Shown: positions 48,099-58,360 of the stretch, one piece after another | Position numbering within the stretch: position 1 is the first letter of the stretch | Layout: each line of letters opens with the position of its first letter | Assembly: GCA_020627925.1 (NCBI GenBank) | Contig: JAHDFY010000004.1 | Span: forward strand, 62,001 to 126,000 | DNA: 64,000 bases | Reading direction: 5' to 3' | Origin: a bacterium | Lineage (GTDB): Bacteria > Patescibacteriota > Gracilibacteria > Absconditabacterales > Absconditicoccaceae | Translations under genes and position numbers: made by a program | The notes under the pieces: model-generated | What the model was told of the DNA's origin: nothing | Database searches by the model: none | Seen by the model: only the letters and a program-made list of their open reading frames with translations

Positions 48099-48536
48099 TT
48101 ATACATCTAATGTTCTACCAACCATACGGAATGATAAGTTAGCAGCTTCAATGAAAGAAGCAATTAAAAAAAGCATCCAAGAAATCCATGGTAACTGTAA
48201 AATAAAGTCAGCAAAATTAGAAAAAAAATAACCTGTTTCTACTGATGAGATAGTAAATCCAAGAGAAGTAGCAAACAAAGTAAACGATAGAAGCGTTGCA
48301 ATGCCAAACTCAAGCAATGTCCTCTTAATAGAAGCGTTATCTTTGCTCATGTCCATTTTGTCCCATGATGCAAAATAATGAAGCAGTATAGAATGGAAAG
48401 CATTTAGATATACTCCCCAGAGGCCCATCTCAGAAAGAAATAAAGCAATAATAGTAACAATAAATCCACCAAGAGATAACCAAGGCATTTTTTGAAAAAA
48501 AGAGTCGGGTTGTTTCGACGTGTTTGGTAAAGTCAT
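48099..48536 (-). CDS. Membrane protein of unknown function, 145 aa
   Basis: Not recognised. Three or four hydrophobic helices (LSLGGFIVTIIALFLS, FGIATLLSFTLFATSLGF, WMLFLIASFIEAANLSF). No TGA codon is used. Ends in TAA. It lies 84 bases downstream of dprA on the same strand. Confidence 0.6.
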   Translation of the reverse strand: MTLPNTSKQPDSFFQKMPWLSLGGFIVTIIALFLSEMGLWGVYLNAFHSILLHYFASWDKMDMSKDNASIKRTLLEFGIATLLSFTLFATSLGFTISSVETGYFFSNFADFILQLPWISWMLFLIASFIEAANLSFRMVGRTLDV

Positions 48537-48620
48537 TGATTTTTATTTTATTTGTAGTTTAACAATTAGTTTTATTTTGCTAAATCATAATTATTGACAA
48601 GAAAACTACAAACCCAAAAA

Positions 48621-49607
48621 CTATGAAGCAAGCATATATTTTTTTCATTCTCCTTCTAGCACCCGTCCATCCATTTCCAAAATAGATAATTCTGCCATCA
48701 ATGAGGCAGTTGCAACATCAAGTCAAATCACCATCTCTTGGACTGATGCATCTTGGTTTTTTTTAAGAAAAGAAACGATATGTTGCTGTGTTACAGTCAA
48801 TGAAGAATGTTCTTTTTTGTTCGATCAACAAAAACCTAATGTTTCGTGTACAAAAGATTTTATATCCCAGACTGCTTTCACGTCTCCCCTTCCAATTTTC
48901 TCATTAAGACCCATCGATGGCGGTGAATAAATTCCACTTGGTGTTCCATAGACTGGCTTGTTCATTTTACAAGCAAAATCCACCGTAATCAAACTACCTG
49001 ATCACTGTGCAGCTTCAGGCAAAAACACTCGATCAGCCAATCCTGCAATAATACGGTTTCTTTGTGGAAAGGTATAATGAGTAGGTGCTTTATTCAAAGG
49101 AAATTCCGAAAGAACAAGTCCCCCATTAGCAACAATCTGCTCTATGATTGGTGATTGTTTTTTTAAAAAATGAGCTAATCATCATCATAACACTGCGATA
49201 GTAGGAATATTTTTTTCTATAGACAACTTGTGACAAAGCATGTCAACTCACGGGGCCATTCATGAAATTGTTGCTAAATCATGACCATCTAAATGAGCAA
49301 ATAAATCAGATAATACGCGATCTGCATAAGAAGATTTGCGTCTAGGTCAAACAATAGCAAGCAATTGCTTATCTAGTAAAGAAATATTTCATTGATAGTA
49401 AATAACATAAGGTTTACTACGAATAAAATGAAATTTAAAGTGGAATGCAGACATACCATCAACCTGATACTGAACATGATTATCATCAAGCCAACGTGAT
49501 AGCTTGTCTGTAGTAATATTTTTTGTATATTCACCAGTACGAAGCTTTGTTTTTGTAAGAGATTCATCCAGGGAATAAATTAGTCCTTGATAGGCCAATT
49601 CATTCAT
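48621..49607 (-). CDS. dprA: DNA-processing protein DprA
   Basis: Loads RecA on incoming single-stranded DNA during natural transformation. The Rossmann-like DprA/Smf core is clear: LLAIVGPRRKSSYADRVL, ISGMAPGVDMLCHKLS, IAVLGGGLAHF, LSEFPLNKAPTHYTFPQRNRIIAGLAD, and EAAQGSGSLITVDFA, followed by PVYGTPSG. A C-terminal winged-helix-like segment (VQEMVIGLDVATASLMAELSI) follows. Many of these glycines are TGA. At 328 residues the length is typical. It suggests the organism can take up DNA, as proposed for other CPR bacteria. Divergent from rny. Confidence 0.93.
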
Positions 49608-49639
49608 AAGCAAAACAAATTATATAAAATATAGGCCAA

Positions 49640-49667
49640 ATTATAGGCCGAAACATAGTAAATTCAA
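49640..49667 (-). promoter_or_regulatory. Promoter of dprA
   Basis: Minus strand TTGAAT, 16-base spacer, TATAAT, about 33 bases before the dprA ATG. The -10 lies within a short direct repeat (TATAGGCC twice, 49630-49650). Confidence 0.55.
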
Positions 49668-49696
49668 TTGCAATATTAACACCCTTTCTCTATAAA
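49668..49696 (+). promoter_or_regulatory. Promoter of rny
   Basis: TTGCAA, 17-base spacer, TATAAA, directly back-to-back with the dprA promoter; leader of about 50 bases. Confidence 0.55.
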
Positions 49697-49753
49697 AAAT
49701 GACGAAACAAAGTGTACATAAACATCTTTAGATAGATTATCACGCAAAAATAT

Positions 49754-51274
49754 ATGACATCAGACATTATTGGGTATATTGGTGCCCTAATTATTGGTAT
49801 AACGCTAGGATTTTTTTGATACAAAAAATCACTGACTAAAGCCGCACTCGCATTCAAAGCAAAAATAAAAAGGTCAAAAGAAATCGAAGAAGAAATTATT
49901 GAAAAAGCAAAAAAACAAGCAGACACCATTATAGAAAAAGCAGAAAATAGATGACTCAAGATAGAAGAAAATGCACAAAAAGAAATTGATAAAAGACACA
50001 ACAAGATAGACAAAATGGAAGAAAGAATCCTCCAAAGAGAAGAAAAACTAGAAAAAAACAAAGAAAAGCTAGACGAAAATAAAGAAAAATTAGCAAAAGA
50101 ATTCGATGAAGTACAAAAAATAAAAGAAGAGCAAAAAAGTAAATTGAGTGAAATAGCAAAATATTCCACCAATGAAGCAAAAGACGCTCTTTTTGCGCAA
50201 ATAAAAGAAGAAAATGAAAAAGAAATAAGCGTATTCATCAATAAATTTAAAAAAATAACGCAAGAGGAATCAACAAAAGAAGCTCAACAAATTCTTTCGA
50301 GAGTATTGCCAAGAATTGCAACAGACCATAACAGTGAATTTACTACCGTTAGTGTTGATATTCCTGATGAACATTTCAAAGGAAAAATTATTGGTAGAGA
50401 ATGAAGAAATATTGGTTACTTTGAAAAAATTACAGGAGTTGAGTTAATCGTCGATGATACGCCCCTTACAGTGAGAATATCTTCTTATGATCATGAAAAA
50501 CGTTTTGTAGCAAGAGAAACACTGACAAAACTAATCAAAGACACAAAGATAAACCCCCACTACATAGAAAAGACATACAACGAAATAAAAAACAATCTTG
50601 ATGAAATACTTCTAGAAAAAGGAAAAGAAGCACTAAATATGTTAACCATTCCTATGATGAAACCAGAAATCGTAAAAATGATTGGACAATTTCATCTAAG
50701 ATATAGTTATGGACAAAATTTGTGGAATCATAGTATCGAAGTTGCAAAAATATCGGAAGCAATAGCGAGTGAAATGGGAATTGATCCTCTCTTAGCAAAA
50801 AAAGCATGATTGCTGCACGATATAGGAAAAGTTATTGCAACAACAGGACAATCACATACAGCAATAGGTGCTGATGCACTCAAAAAACATGGAATGCATC
50901 CGGTAATTATCAACGCAGCTGCTTCTCATCACTATGATGTGCCTATGACAGATCCAATATCATGGATTGTCACTGCTGCGGACGCAATATCTGCATCAAG
51001 ACCTTGAGCAAGATTCAACACAAAAGATTTGTTCATAGAAAAAATGGTAGAACTAGAAAAACTCATTACTAATGTATGAGGAGTACAAAAAGTGCATATT
51101 ATGCAGGCAGGAAGAGAAATAATGGTATATGCAGACCCAGATACAATCAAAGACAACGAAGTACAAACACTATTCCAATCTATCGCTGATAAAATAGAAG
51201 ATCAACTTGATTATCCAGGGATAATCAGAATAGTCTTATTTAGAGAAAAAAAGCTAGTACAATACTTAAGATAG
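49754..51274 (+). CDS. rny: Ribonuclease Y
   Basis: Membrane-bound endoribonuclease that initiates mRNA decay. Order: N-terminal helix (IIGYIGALIIGITLGFFGYK), a long Lys/Glu-rich coiled coil (residues about 30-175), the KH domain with KGKIIGREGRNIGYFEKITG (canonical form GREGRNIRxFE), and the HD domain with AGLLHDIGKV, GADALKKHGMHP, and SHHYDVP, ending LFREKKLVQYLR. The Gly before LLHDIGK and others are TGA. At 506 residues it is normal for the family. It is followed after 22 bases by a membrane protein gene. Confidence 0.95.
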
Positions 51275-51296
51275 TTTAATTAGTGATTATTAACCC

Positions 51297-52088
51297 ATGC
51301 GACCCTATCTGACCATAGGACAAACTGAAATTTATATGACATGACTATGAATAGTTTTGTCATTTCTCGTGTTTATTTTTTCTGTATACACGCTGAGCAA
51401 AAGATACCATTACTCATTCAAGCGTTTTTTTAATACGCTTCCTCTTCTGATCAGTTTAATATACATTATGGGATCCTATTCGTTTCTCATTTTTGAACAC
51501 AATACATTTCTGCCATGATGGGAAACTATTGCACAAATCATTTCACCATACGGATATAATTTTCACTACATCGGTCTTGTATCATGATTTATTGTCTATC
51601 TCATATTATTTCTCAAATGAGTAAAAAACCCGACTCAAAGAAGAAAACGAATAGATATCTTTTTTTATAGTACTGCATTTAGCGTCATTCCTTTAGGAAT
51701 TTTTCTTCTATTAGGTGATGATTTCATTGGTATCACAACACAAAGCTGAATAGGAATTCAAGCATTTACTGATAATAGTAAATTATCAAAATACTCCAAA
51801 GTAATGCCTGTTGGGTTATTTTTGAGCATCACTTGAGTCATTAGTGTGGTAAGCACTCGTATCATAAAAAGATACTACAAAAAAGCCGGAATTGGATATT
51901 TGGGTTTTGCCATCATGTTTTTTCTTGTCAGTATGGTGTTTTTGTTTCAGCAATATCCTAAACATGGAGTTGCACAATTTTTTTGACTAACAGTAGATAT
52001 TAAACATTATTATTCACGATTGATTACCATTATTTGTGTTTACGCCTACATGTATGCAGGTAAAAGAAATCAGCAATTTACTCACTAG
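51297..52088 (+). CDS. Multi-pass membrane protein, possibly Lgt-like, 263 aa
   Basis: About seven hydrophobic helices. The opening (YLTIGQTEIYMTGLGIVLSF) and the segment IPLGIFLLLGDDFIG recall prolipoprotein diacylglyceryl transferase (Lgt), where the same place reads RxGNFxNxE. Here the Arg, Asn and Glu of that signature are not present, so it may be a degenerate or functionally different relative. Eight glycines are TGA. It lies between rny and the baseplate-J-like gene, 11 bases before the latter. Lgt activity is a guess; the membrane location is solid. Confidence 0.5.
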
Positions 52089-52099
52089 GACAAAAAAAT

Positions 52100-53629
52100 A
52101 TGAAACTATTCTTTCTTAGGAGTGATAGCCTTTATACTATTTTCACGACTATTGAAAAAATTGAACATAAAAAAAACATCGAAATTTTCATAGAAAATGG
52201 AAATCAATTTTTTCTTAATGAATGGTGGTGAAAACAAATAAAAGAGTTGCTTCATGAAAAAAACATGACTGCTACATTCGTGGTAGGGTCAAAAAAAAAG
52301 GAAGAATTTCTCAAAAGCCTATGACTAAAAACAAGGCGAAAAAAACAAGCAAAACGAAAAAAAGCTCTCAAACTACTCTATAGCTTCTTTTTCAATGTCA
52401 AACATTTTCATGCATACTTCTACCACAAAAAACATTACTTTCTCTATTTGATTTTTTGAATAGAAGTCATTGTTATTTTGTTGATATTTTATTTTTTGTA
52501 TACCTTAATACTTCCGAGTACAACAATAAAATTATTTCCTTTTTATCATAGCGAGCCTATTGTATATAACTTCCGCTACATTCCTGAAGATTATAATAGC
52601 AGTGGATCATTAGTTCCACTTGATAGCATTACTATTCCGTATTTTACAGGAAGCATTTCTTATAATGAAAAAGTAACTATTACCAATAATGATTTACAAT
52701 ATCTAAGTGCACCAGCCCAAGGAACAATAAGGCTAGTCAATAAAACAGAAAAAGCAATTTCTTTAGTTCCTGACACGCAAATAATATCAGAAAATTGATT
52801 AATTTTTAAGATAAAAGAACAGGTTACAATACCTGCAAAAGTAGGTAACAGTGCAGGGTATATCAATACTATCGCAAGAGCAAGAACCTATGATATCAAT
52901 GGAAAAATTATAGGAGAAAGAGGTAACGTAAAAAAAGGAGAACTCTTCTACATCAAAAATTTAGCACAAAGTCTATACAAAAAAGAAGTCTACGCAGAAG
53001 TAGTCAAAGACTTTCAAAAAATTGAAGAAAAAAATTTCGTTTCATGAAAAGATAGAGCAATTCTTTTAAAAAAATTAAGTGAAAGCATAGAGCAAAAAAA
53101 GATGAAAATAATAAACGAGTCAGTTGATCAAAAGAAAAAAATATATCTGCCTTTTGAAAAAACAGTTAGTATACAAAATCCAGAATACTCATTTAGCAAG
53201 ACAAGACAAACAACAGGACATCTTGTAAACGGAACTATGGATGTAGAAATTATCTACACCTATATAACGCCACAAGATTTACAAACTGCTGTCGAACAAT
53301 ATCTTGAAGAAAGAAAATCAGAAACAACAGAAATTATAAAAATCAACATATCAAACACCTCTTTTCTCACACTAAAAACTGGAGACTATCAAACATACAA
53401 CATACCGACCAAGGTAAATATTATTGGCGCGTATGATTTTGTTACAGATAAAAATTGAATAAAAAATGAAGTGAAAAATATAGCTCTCTCAAACAAAAAT
53501 ATAGAGAGTATAAAAAAATGAATCATTTCTTTTCAAGAAATTGCAAACGTTTCTATTACCCACAAACCTTTTTGGAGCAATAACATAGCAAATACAAGAT
53601 CAAGAATATTTATTGATGTTGATGAATAA
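52100..53629 (+). CDS. Membrane-anchored baseplate-J-like protein, 509 aa
   Basis: A basic cytoplasmic region (about 1-112) precedes one transmembrane helix (LIFGIEVIVILLIFYFLYTL, about 116-136). The external part has beta-rich segments of the kind seen in CPR proteins annotated as baseplate J-like: SAPAQGTIRLVNKTEKAISL, VPDTQIISENGLIFKIKEQV, TIPAKVGNSAG. The N-terminal placement of the anchor and lack of other phage genes argue against a prophage. The function in CPR is unknown to me; a cell-surface or type IV-like apparatus role has been guessed for similar proteins. Confidence 0.6.
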
Positions 53630-53635
53630 AAAGAT

Positions 53636-53875
53636 TTATTTTTTGTCAGCAACTACTTGCAGTAAATCATTTTCTTGTAATGATAAATAGACAAGGTTTT
53701 TTTTCCAAACACCTACTACATCTTTTCGGGTTTTTAGGTGATTGATCTGTATATCATTATCTATTAATCAACGAAATTTTCATTTGCATCGTATTCATTC
53801 AAATGGTCAAAATGGAGAAGAATTCTTATCTCCAAAAACATAGTAATAGTTATCAATTTTTTGGTAATGTATCAT
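53636..53875 (-). CDS. Small hypothetical protein, 79 aa
   Basis: Not recognised. Reads MIHYQKIDNYYYVFGDKN, then several TGA glycines in SPFGPFEGIRCKGKFRG, and ends VADKK before TAA. No membrane segment. It converges with the preceding + gene with only six bases between stops. The conserved spacing of TGA codons within an otherwise open frame suggests a real gene, but short length keeps confidence modest. Confidence 0.5.
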
Positions 53876-53898
53876 CTATAAAAACTATAGTGTAAATA

Positions 53899-54531
53899 TT
53901 ATTGTAACAATGAATTTTTATCAACAGCTTTTGCTAAAAGGTGAGACATTCGTGATGATAATTCGATCATTAACTCATAACGTCAAACTAAGCTTTTTAT
54001 CATAGGATTTTTTTGTGATAAAAGAAGCGTTGCTTGTGCCTTAAACTCTGCGGGCGTACTCGTCGTTTGAGCAAGATGAAACAATTCATCAGTATTTTTT
54101 TCATGTTTATACAACAAGACAAACATATACATCAATAAATGAACAATATCAAACAACAAATTTTTTATTTCAAAAAAGTATGATTCGTGCTGAGATAATG
54201 TGGCCAAAAAATCAGATTCATTGAGCATATTTTTTTGTTGCAAAACATGTTGCAATGATTGATCAAACACATCAAAAGAAAAATGAAATGAATCTGCTTG
54301 AGTCAATGATGTAAGTGAAATATAATCATTTGCTCACACCACAAAGCACCACTTTCCTCGTCGGCCATTAAGCAGGGGCAAAAAAGAAGTAAATTGGTCT
54401 TGATCCACAAGTCGTAAACGACCACAAATATCTGACCAACAAAAAGGTTTTCATCAATCATTATTGATTGATACTCACGCAAAAGGAACCACATCCAATT
54501 GTCCAATTTTTTCTACCACAATAAGTAACAT
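53899..54531 (-). CDS. Hypothetical protein, 210 aa
   Basis: Not confidently recognised. The N-terminal beta-rich part (IVVEKIGQLDVVPFAGVSIN, WSDICGRLRLVD) is followed by a helical C-terminal part (SLQHVLQQKNMLN, EIKNLLFDIVHLLMYMFVLLY). The two-part plan with a small N-terminal beta domain and helical C terminus resembles RecO in outline, but I see no RecO motif. Five or so glycines are TGA, all inside the frame. It starts 9 bases after the spermidine-synthase-like stop, so it may be the end of that operon. Confidence 0.5.
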
Positions 54532-54540
54532 CAAGCAATA

Positions 54541-56085
54541 TTATAATCCAAATCTTTTCCAACCTTGCAAATAATATTGCAACAAAATATGATTATCCAA
54601 TGTATTTATATGTACCTCTTCAACCACATAATCATCATCAAAATGACGCTGAATACCAAAACGATTTTCATCATTTCGCCATCAATGAGGTCTATCAAAT
54701 AAGCGATATGAAGCAACAAATCACCAATCACCAAAACTAGGAATGTACACATGATATGGCACTACTCAACGTCAAAATCATTCTTGTATTGTTTTTTGAA
54801 TACTAGCAAAAGCTTCCTTCGCAAAAAAAGCACTCGATGCCTGTGTCACAAATACAGATTGTTCTTTACTAAGAGTATCAAGCAGTGAATAAAATTCAAC
54901 ACTATACAATTTGGTTAAACTTACATTTCTAGGATCAGGAAAATCGGCAATAATGATGTCATATTTTTTTTCTTTCTGTGCTGCTTCAAGCACATATTCC
55001 ATAGCATCTTGATGCACAATCGAAACTCTTTTATCATGCAAAGCATCATGATTAAGACTTTTCATCAAATCATGATGCATTGCAAAAGAGGTCATTGCTG
55101 GATCAAGTTCCACCAAATCAACAGCAATATTTTTTTGATCTCAAGCTTTATCGAAAATTGTTCTTACAAGCAAACCATCACCTGCGCCAAGAACTAAAAT
55201 AGACAAATCATCAGACTTAGTAGCATCAATAAATTGTTGAGCCGGATACCAAAGTGCATTGTGATATCTTTCTTCATCCAAAGAAACAAATTGCACTTTT
55301 CCATCAAGGTAAAGCGTTATTTTTTCTCATTTTTTTGTCACAACAATATGCTGATAATCGCTTTGCTGCTGATAAATAATTTGGTCTTTATAAAAAACTC
55401 TATCTCGCACATTTCCCACATAGCGAGAAACAGGAACAAATGATCACAACAAAAACAACAAACTGACTGCTAGCACGCCCCAAGCAAAAAAATATTGTTT
55501 CTTTGTCCATTCACGTTTTACTTGCTTATGCATCAAAAAAAGCCCTGCAGTCACAATATTCAATACTCCAACAAGCAACGCAGTATACAACAAACCAACA
55601 TAAGGCAACAAAACAAAAGGAAACAATATTGTTGCCACCAATGCTCATAAATAATCATACGTAAAAACATCTCCCACTAATTCTTTTATAGAGTGAGTGT
55701 ATTTTTGTTCCTGTTGCGTATACAGCAGATCCACAATTAATGGAATTTCCAACCCAACCAATACAGCAATAAAAACGACGAGAGAATAATATGCCAAAAC
55801 AAAAATTTCTGTATAATTAAGAAAATACACAAACAAAAATTGTAAAATAACGATAGAAAAACCACCTACTACTCATAGTATAATTTCTACTCGAAAAAAA
55901 GCACGCAACAAATGAGTAATTTTTTTTGAAAAAAAAGCTCATAGTCCTAATCAAAACAAAAAAAGACCAATGGTAAGCGAAAATTGCACGATAGTATCTC
56001 ACAATAAATAAGAACTATACGTTGCCAACAAAATTTCATAAACGAGTCAGCATACAGCAAGAACAAATACAAAAAAATATAACAT
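54541..56085 (-). CDS. Membrane-embedded spermidine-synthase-like protein, 514 aa
   Basis: The N-terminal half has about seven transmembrane helices (MLYFFVFVLAVCGLVYEILL, VLAYYSLVVFIAVLVGLEIP, LVATILFPFVLLPYVGLLY). A soluble aminopropyltransferase-type Rossmann domain follows: SILVLGAGDGLLVRTIF, VELDPAM, VHQDAMEYV, IIADFPDPRNVSLTKLYSVEFY. The organisation matches membrane-linked SpeE homologues found in islands with DUF350 and DUF4178 proteins. Whether it makes polyamines is unclear; no AdoMet decarboxylase gene is in the window. It begins 8 bases after the cyclodipeptide-synthase-like gene. Many helix glycines are TGA. Confidence 0.82.
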
Positions 56086-56093
56086 AGAAGTAT

Positions 56094-56405
56094 TTAATGA
56101 GACAAATGTTTTTCTATGAATGAATCAAAAATATTTTTTAATTCAAACTCTCCCCAAGGAAAAGCAAAACAATTTTCATAAATTTTGATAGGAACATCTT
56201 TTACAAAAGATTTTTTTATAAGTAAGTCTTTTTTACTACCTTTTTCTTTGAGAAAATCCTCCGTAAGAGAATCTTCCCAAAATGTCTCAGCAACCATAAT
56301 TGCACATTTTCAAAATTTATGAATGGTTTCTCTCAACAAAAAAGCAACCTCTTTATCTTTGAAATAACTGTTTCATGGACTCATTCAAATAATTGGAAAA
56401 ACCAT
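56094..56405 (-). CDS. Very short cyclodipeptide-synthase-like protein, 103 aa
   Basis: Residues 2-40 match the opening of tRNA-dependent cyclodipeptide synthases (CDPS): PIIGMSPGNSYFKDKEVAFL, then LRETIHKFGKCAIMVAE. The family motif is G-[LVI]-S-x-x-N-S with the catalytic serine; AlbC has GISAGNSYFS at this place. CDPS enzymes make cyclic dipeptides from two aminoacyl-tRNAs. The rest (LTEDFLKEKGSKKDLL, NCFAFPWGEFELKNIF) does not resemble known CDPS, and the whole is less than half the usual 200-250 residues; the tyrosine/glutamate second pocket motif is missing. It may be a shortened, divergent or partial enzyme. Three glycines, including GMSPG, are TGA. Confidence 0.6.
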
Positions 56406-56438
56406 TACACAAAAAAATAATAAAAAAATAGTAAAAAA

Positions 56439-57377
56439 TTACTGTAACAAGTGCTGCCATTGTTGTTTCAATTTTGCTATTTTGGGGTCAATAGTTACTT
56501 GGCAGTATACTCTTTTCGGATGGTTATTGTAGAAATTTTGATGACTACCATCGGCAAGCCAAAACGTTTCTAATGGAACTACTTCCGTGACAATAGGATC
56601 AGGATATCGATTTTCTTGTATTGGTTTTTGTATAACTGTAGCGGCAGTTTCTTTTTGTTGAGACGAGTTATACAAAATGATCGACCTATACTGTGTTCAA
56701 TGATCAGCTCATTGTTGATTAAGTGTCGTCGGATTGTGAACAGTAAAGAAAACCAACAACAACTGTTCATAAGAAATAATTGATGGGTCAAAAAATATTC
56801 TAACCACTTCTGCATGACCGGTATCTTGTTTGGTCACTTGTTCGTATGTTGGATATTGAACATGGCCTCAGGCATAGCCAGACTGCACATCAAGCACTCA
56901 TTGTAATTTTTGGAATACTGCTTCTATACACCAAAAACAACCTCATCAAAAAACTGCAATATCATTCTGAGGAGAAGCAACATGCTCTGGAACAAATTTC
57001 ATACTAAGAGAATTAACACAATGTCTTACATTGCTTTTTGTAAACTGTTCTCCAACAAACGCATGTCACAAATGCGCACCACAACGTTTACAAACAATTT
57101 CTGTCCCTGATGAATGAATATCTTCTTGCCATCTAATTGCTCAAGGTATTGCATCATCAAAAGCAGGTCGCCCACAATGAGCATCAAATTTATTTTGTGA
57201 ACGATACAAAGGAGCATTACATTGCCTACAAAGATATGTTCACTGATCAAAGTGTTGATCATATTCTCACGTTCGTGGATGTTCTGTTCACTTATCAATA
57301 ATAATATTTTTTTCTTCTTGAGACAATTGATTTAATTCTATTTTTTCTCATGTATGGGGATCAAGTACATGTGCCAT
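56439..57377 (-). CDS. Methionine sulfoxide reductase MsrB-MsrA fusion, 312 aa
   Basis: Repairs both R- and S-methionine sulfoxide. The N-terminal MsrB domain (residues 1-145) has two zinc CxxC pairs ([11 protein letters not shown] and [13 protein letters not shown]) and the active-site [11 protein letters not shown]. The C-terminal MsrA domain (about 150-312) has [55 protein letters not shown] and [16 protein letters not shown]. The order B-A is the reverse of the common A-B fusion (the Neisseria type also has an added thioredoxin domain). Key glycines (GGGCFW, SGYAGG) are TGA. It lies within the island of membrane-stress genes. Confidence 0.93.
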
Positions 57378-57417
57378 TATAATAAACAATGAAAAAATAA
57401 ATAATTATTTCTATTTT

Positions 57418-58095
57418 TTAGATGCTATCTGCAACAAGTTTTGTTGTATTATAATAATCAATAATTCTTGAAGTTTTGTTGTTTTCTAATCTGTAATAAG
57501 TGATATGTTTTGATGTATCAAAAGCAAACAAAAGTTGTCATTCCCATCACTCAAGTTGTGCCGTCCCAGAATCTTGGACAAACATTCAATCTAGTAATGT
57601 CGAGTTTTTTTGTACAGCATGATTTGATCATACTTCTGTTATAGATGAAACAGCATACATAGTAATTTGTCACTCATCTTCCTCAAGAAGCAAATCTTTT
57701 TGCTTAGGAATTATTATTTGTGCATCAACGGACAAGGGTCTAACAAATCGTTGTTCCCAAAAACCTCCATCATTCACTAAACGACAATGACCATACACAT
57801 ATAATTCCATCAAAAGTTTATTCGTATTTTGTTGTCAAATTTTTGCCCATTCCTGTTCATTATAATAACGAATATTTTTATTAGCAATCGTATGTAACGA
57901 CGTATTATCAAGAACTACGTAATATTTTTTTCCAATAGCAAACATTGTTGGAAAAGGAAGTACTCATCATTTTACTCAATCAGTTTGTAAAACATCATGA
58001 CGAAAAAACAAAACAGTTTTACAATATGAGCAAACTAATTGTTTCGTTCCAGGCAAAATATTATGTGGCGCACCACAATGAACACAGTTAAACAT
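57418..58095 (-). CDS. Zinc-ribbon protein, likely DUF4178, 225 aa
   Basis: Starts MFNCVHCGAPHNIL, then LVCSYCKTVLFF, a four-cysteine zinc ribbon in residues 1-32. After it comes a beta-rich domain (VLPFPTMFAIGKKYYVVLDN, YVYGHCRLVNDGGFWEQRF, LLFAFDTSKHITYYRLENN) with the general character of DUF4178. No membrane segment. It starts 19 bases after the small Gly-rich gene's stop and is related in plan to the larger zinc-ribbon protein two genes upstream. Role unknown; DUF4178 genes usually accompany DUF350 and spermidine-synthase-like genes, as here. Confidence 0.7.
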
Positions 58096-58114
58096 GAGAG
58101 CATAACATAATAAA

Positions 58115-58354
58115 TTATTTTCCTCCTCCTGATCATCCCCAAGAAGTTCATCATCAGGAATCGGGGTTGTTATTAGTACAATCACCAACACAATATGTAT
58201 GAGTATCAATTGACCATTGCAATTTTACTCAATCGACCGACTTAAGACTTATTTGTTTTGCTAGTGGTTGATAAGTAGTAACCGGAGCAACAGCGCTTAT
58301 AGTAGCACCTATTACAAAAAAGATAATAGCCAACAAAAAATATCCAACATTCAT
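58115..58354 (-). CDS. Small anchored protein with Gly-rich tail, 79 aa
   Basis: N-terminal helix MNVGYFLLAIIFFVIGATIS, a short external segment with two Cys (YCVGDC), and a tail PDSGGGTSWGGSGGGK in which five or so Gly are TGA. In similar islands a small DUF4247-like membrane protein occupies this place; I cannot confirm that family. The tail resembles Gly-rich ends of other exported stress proteins. Confidence 0.6.
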
Positions 58355-58360
58355 GACAAT

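Noticed and set aside
52100-53629. Prophage remnant
   Set aside because: Only one protein has phage-like flavour, it has a membrane anchor, and there are no other structural, integrase or lysis genes nearby.
53899-54531. RecO
   Set aside because: Only the general two-part layout fits; no RecO sequence motif or zinc-binding cysteines were seen.
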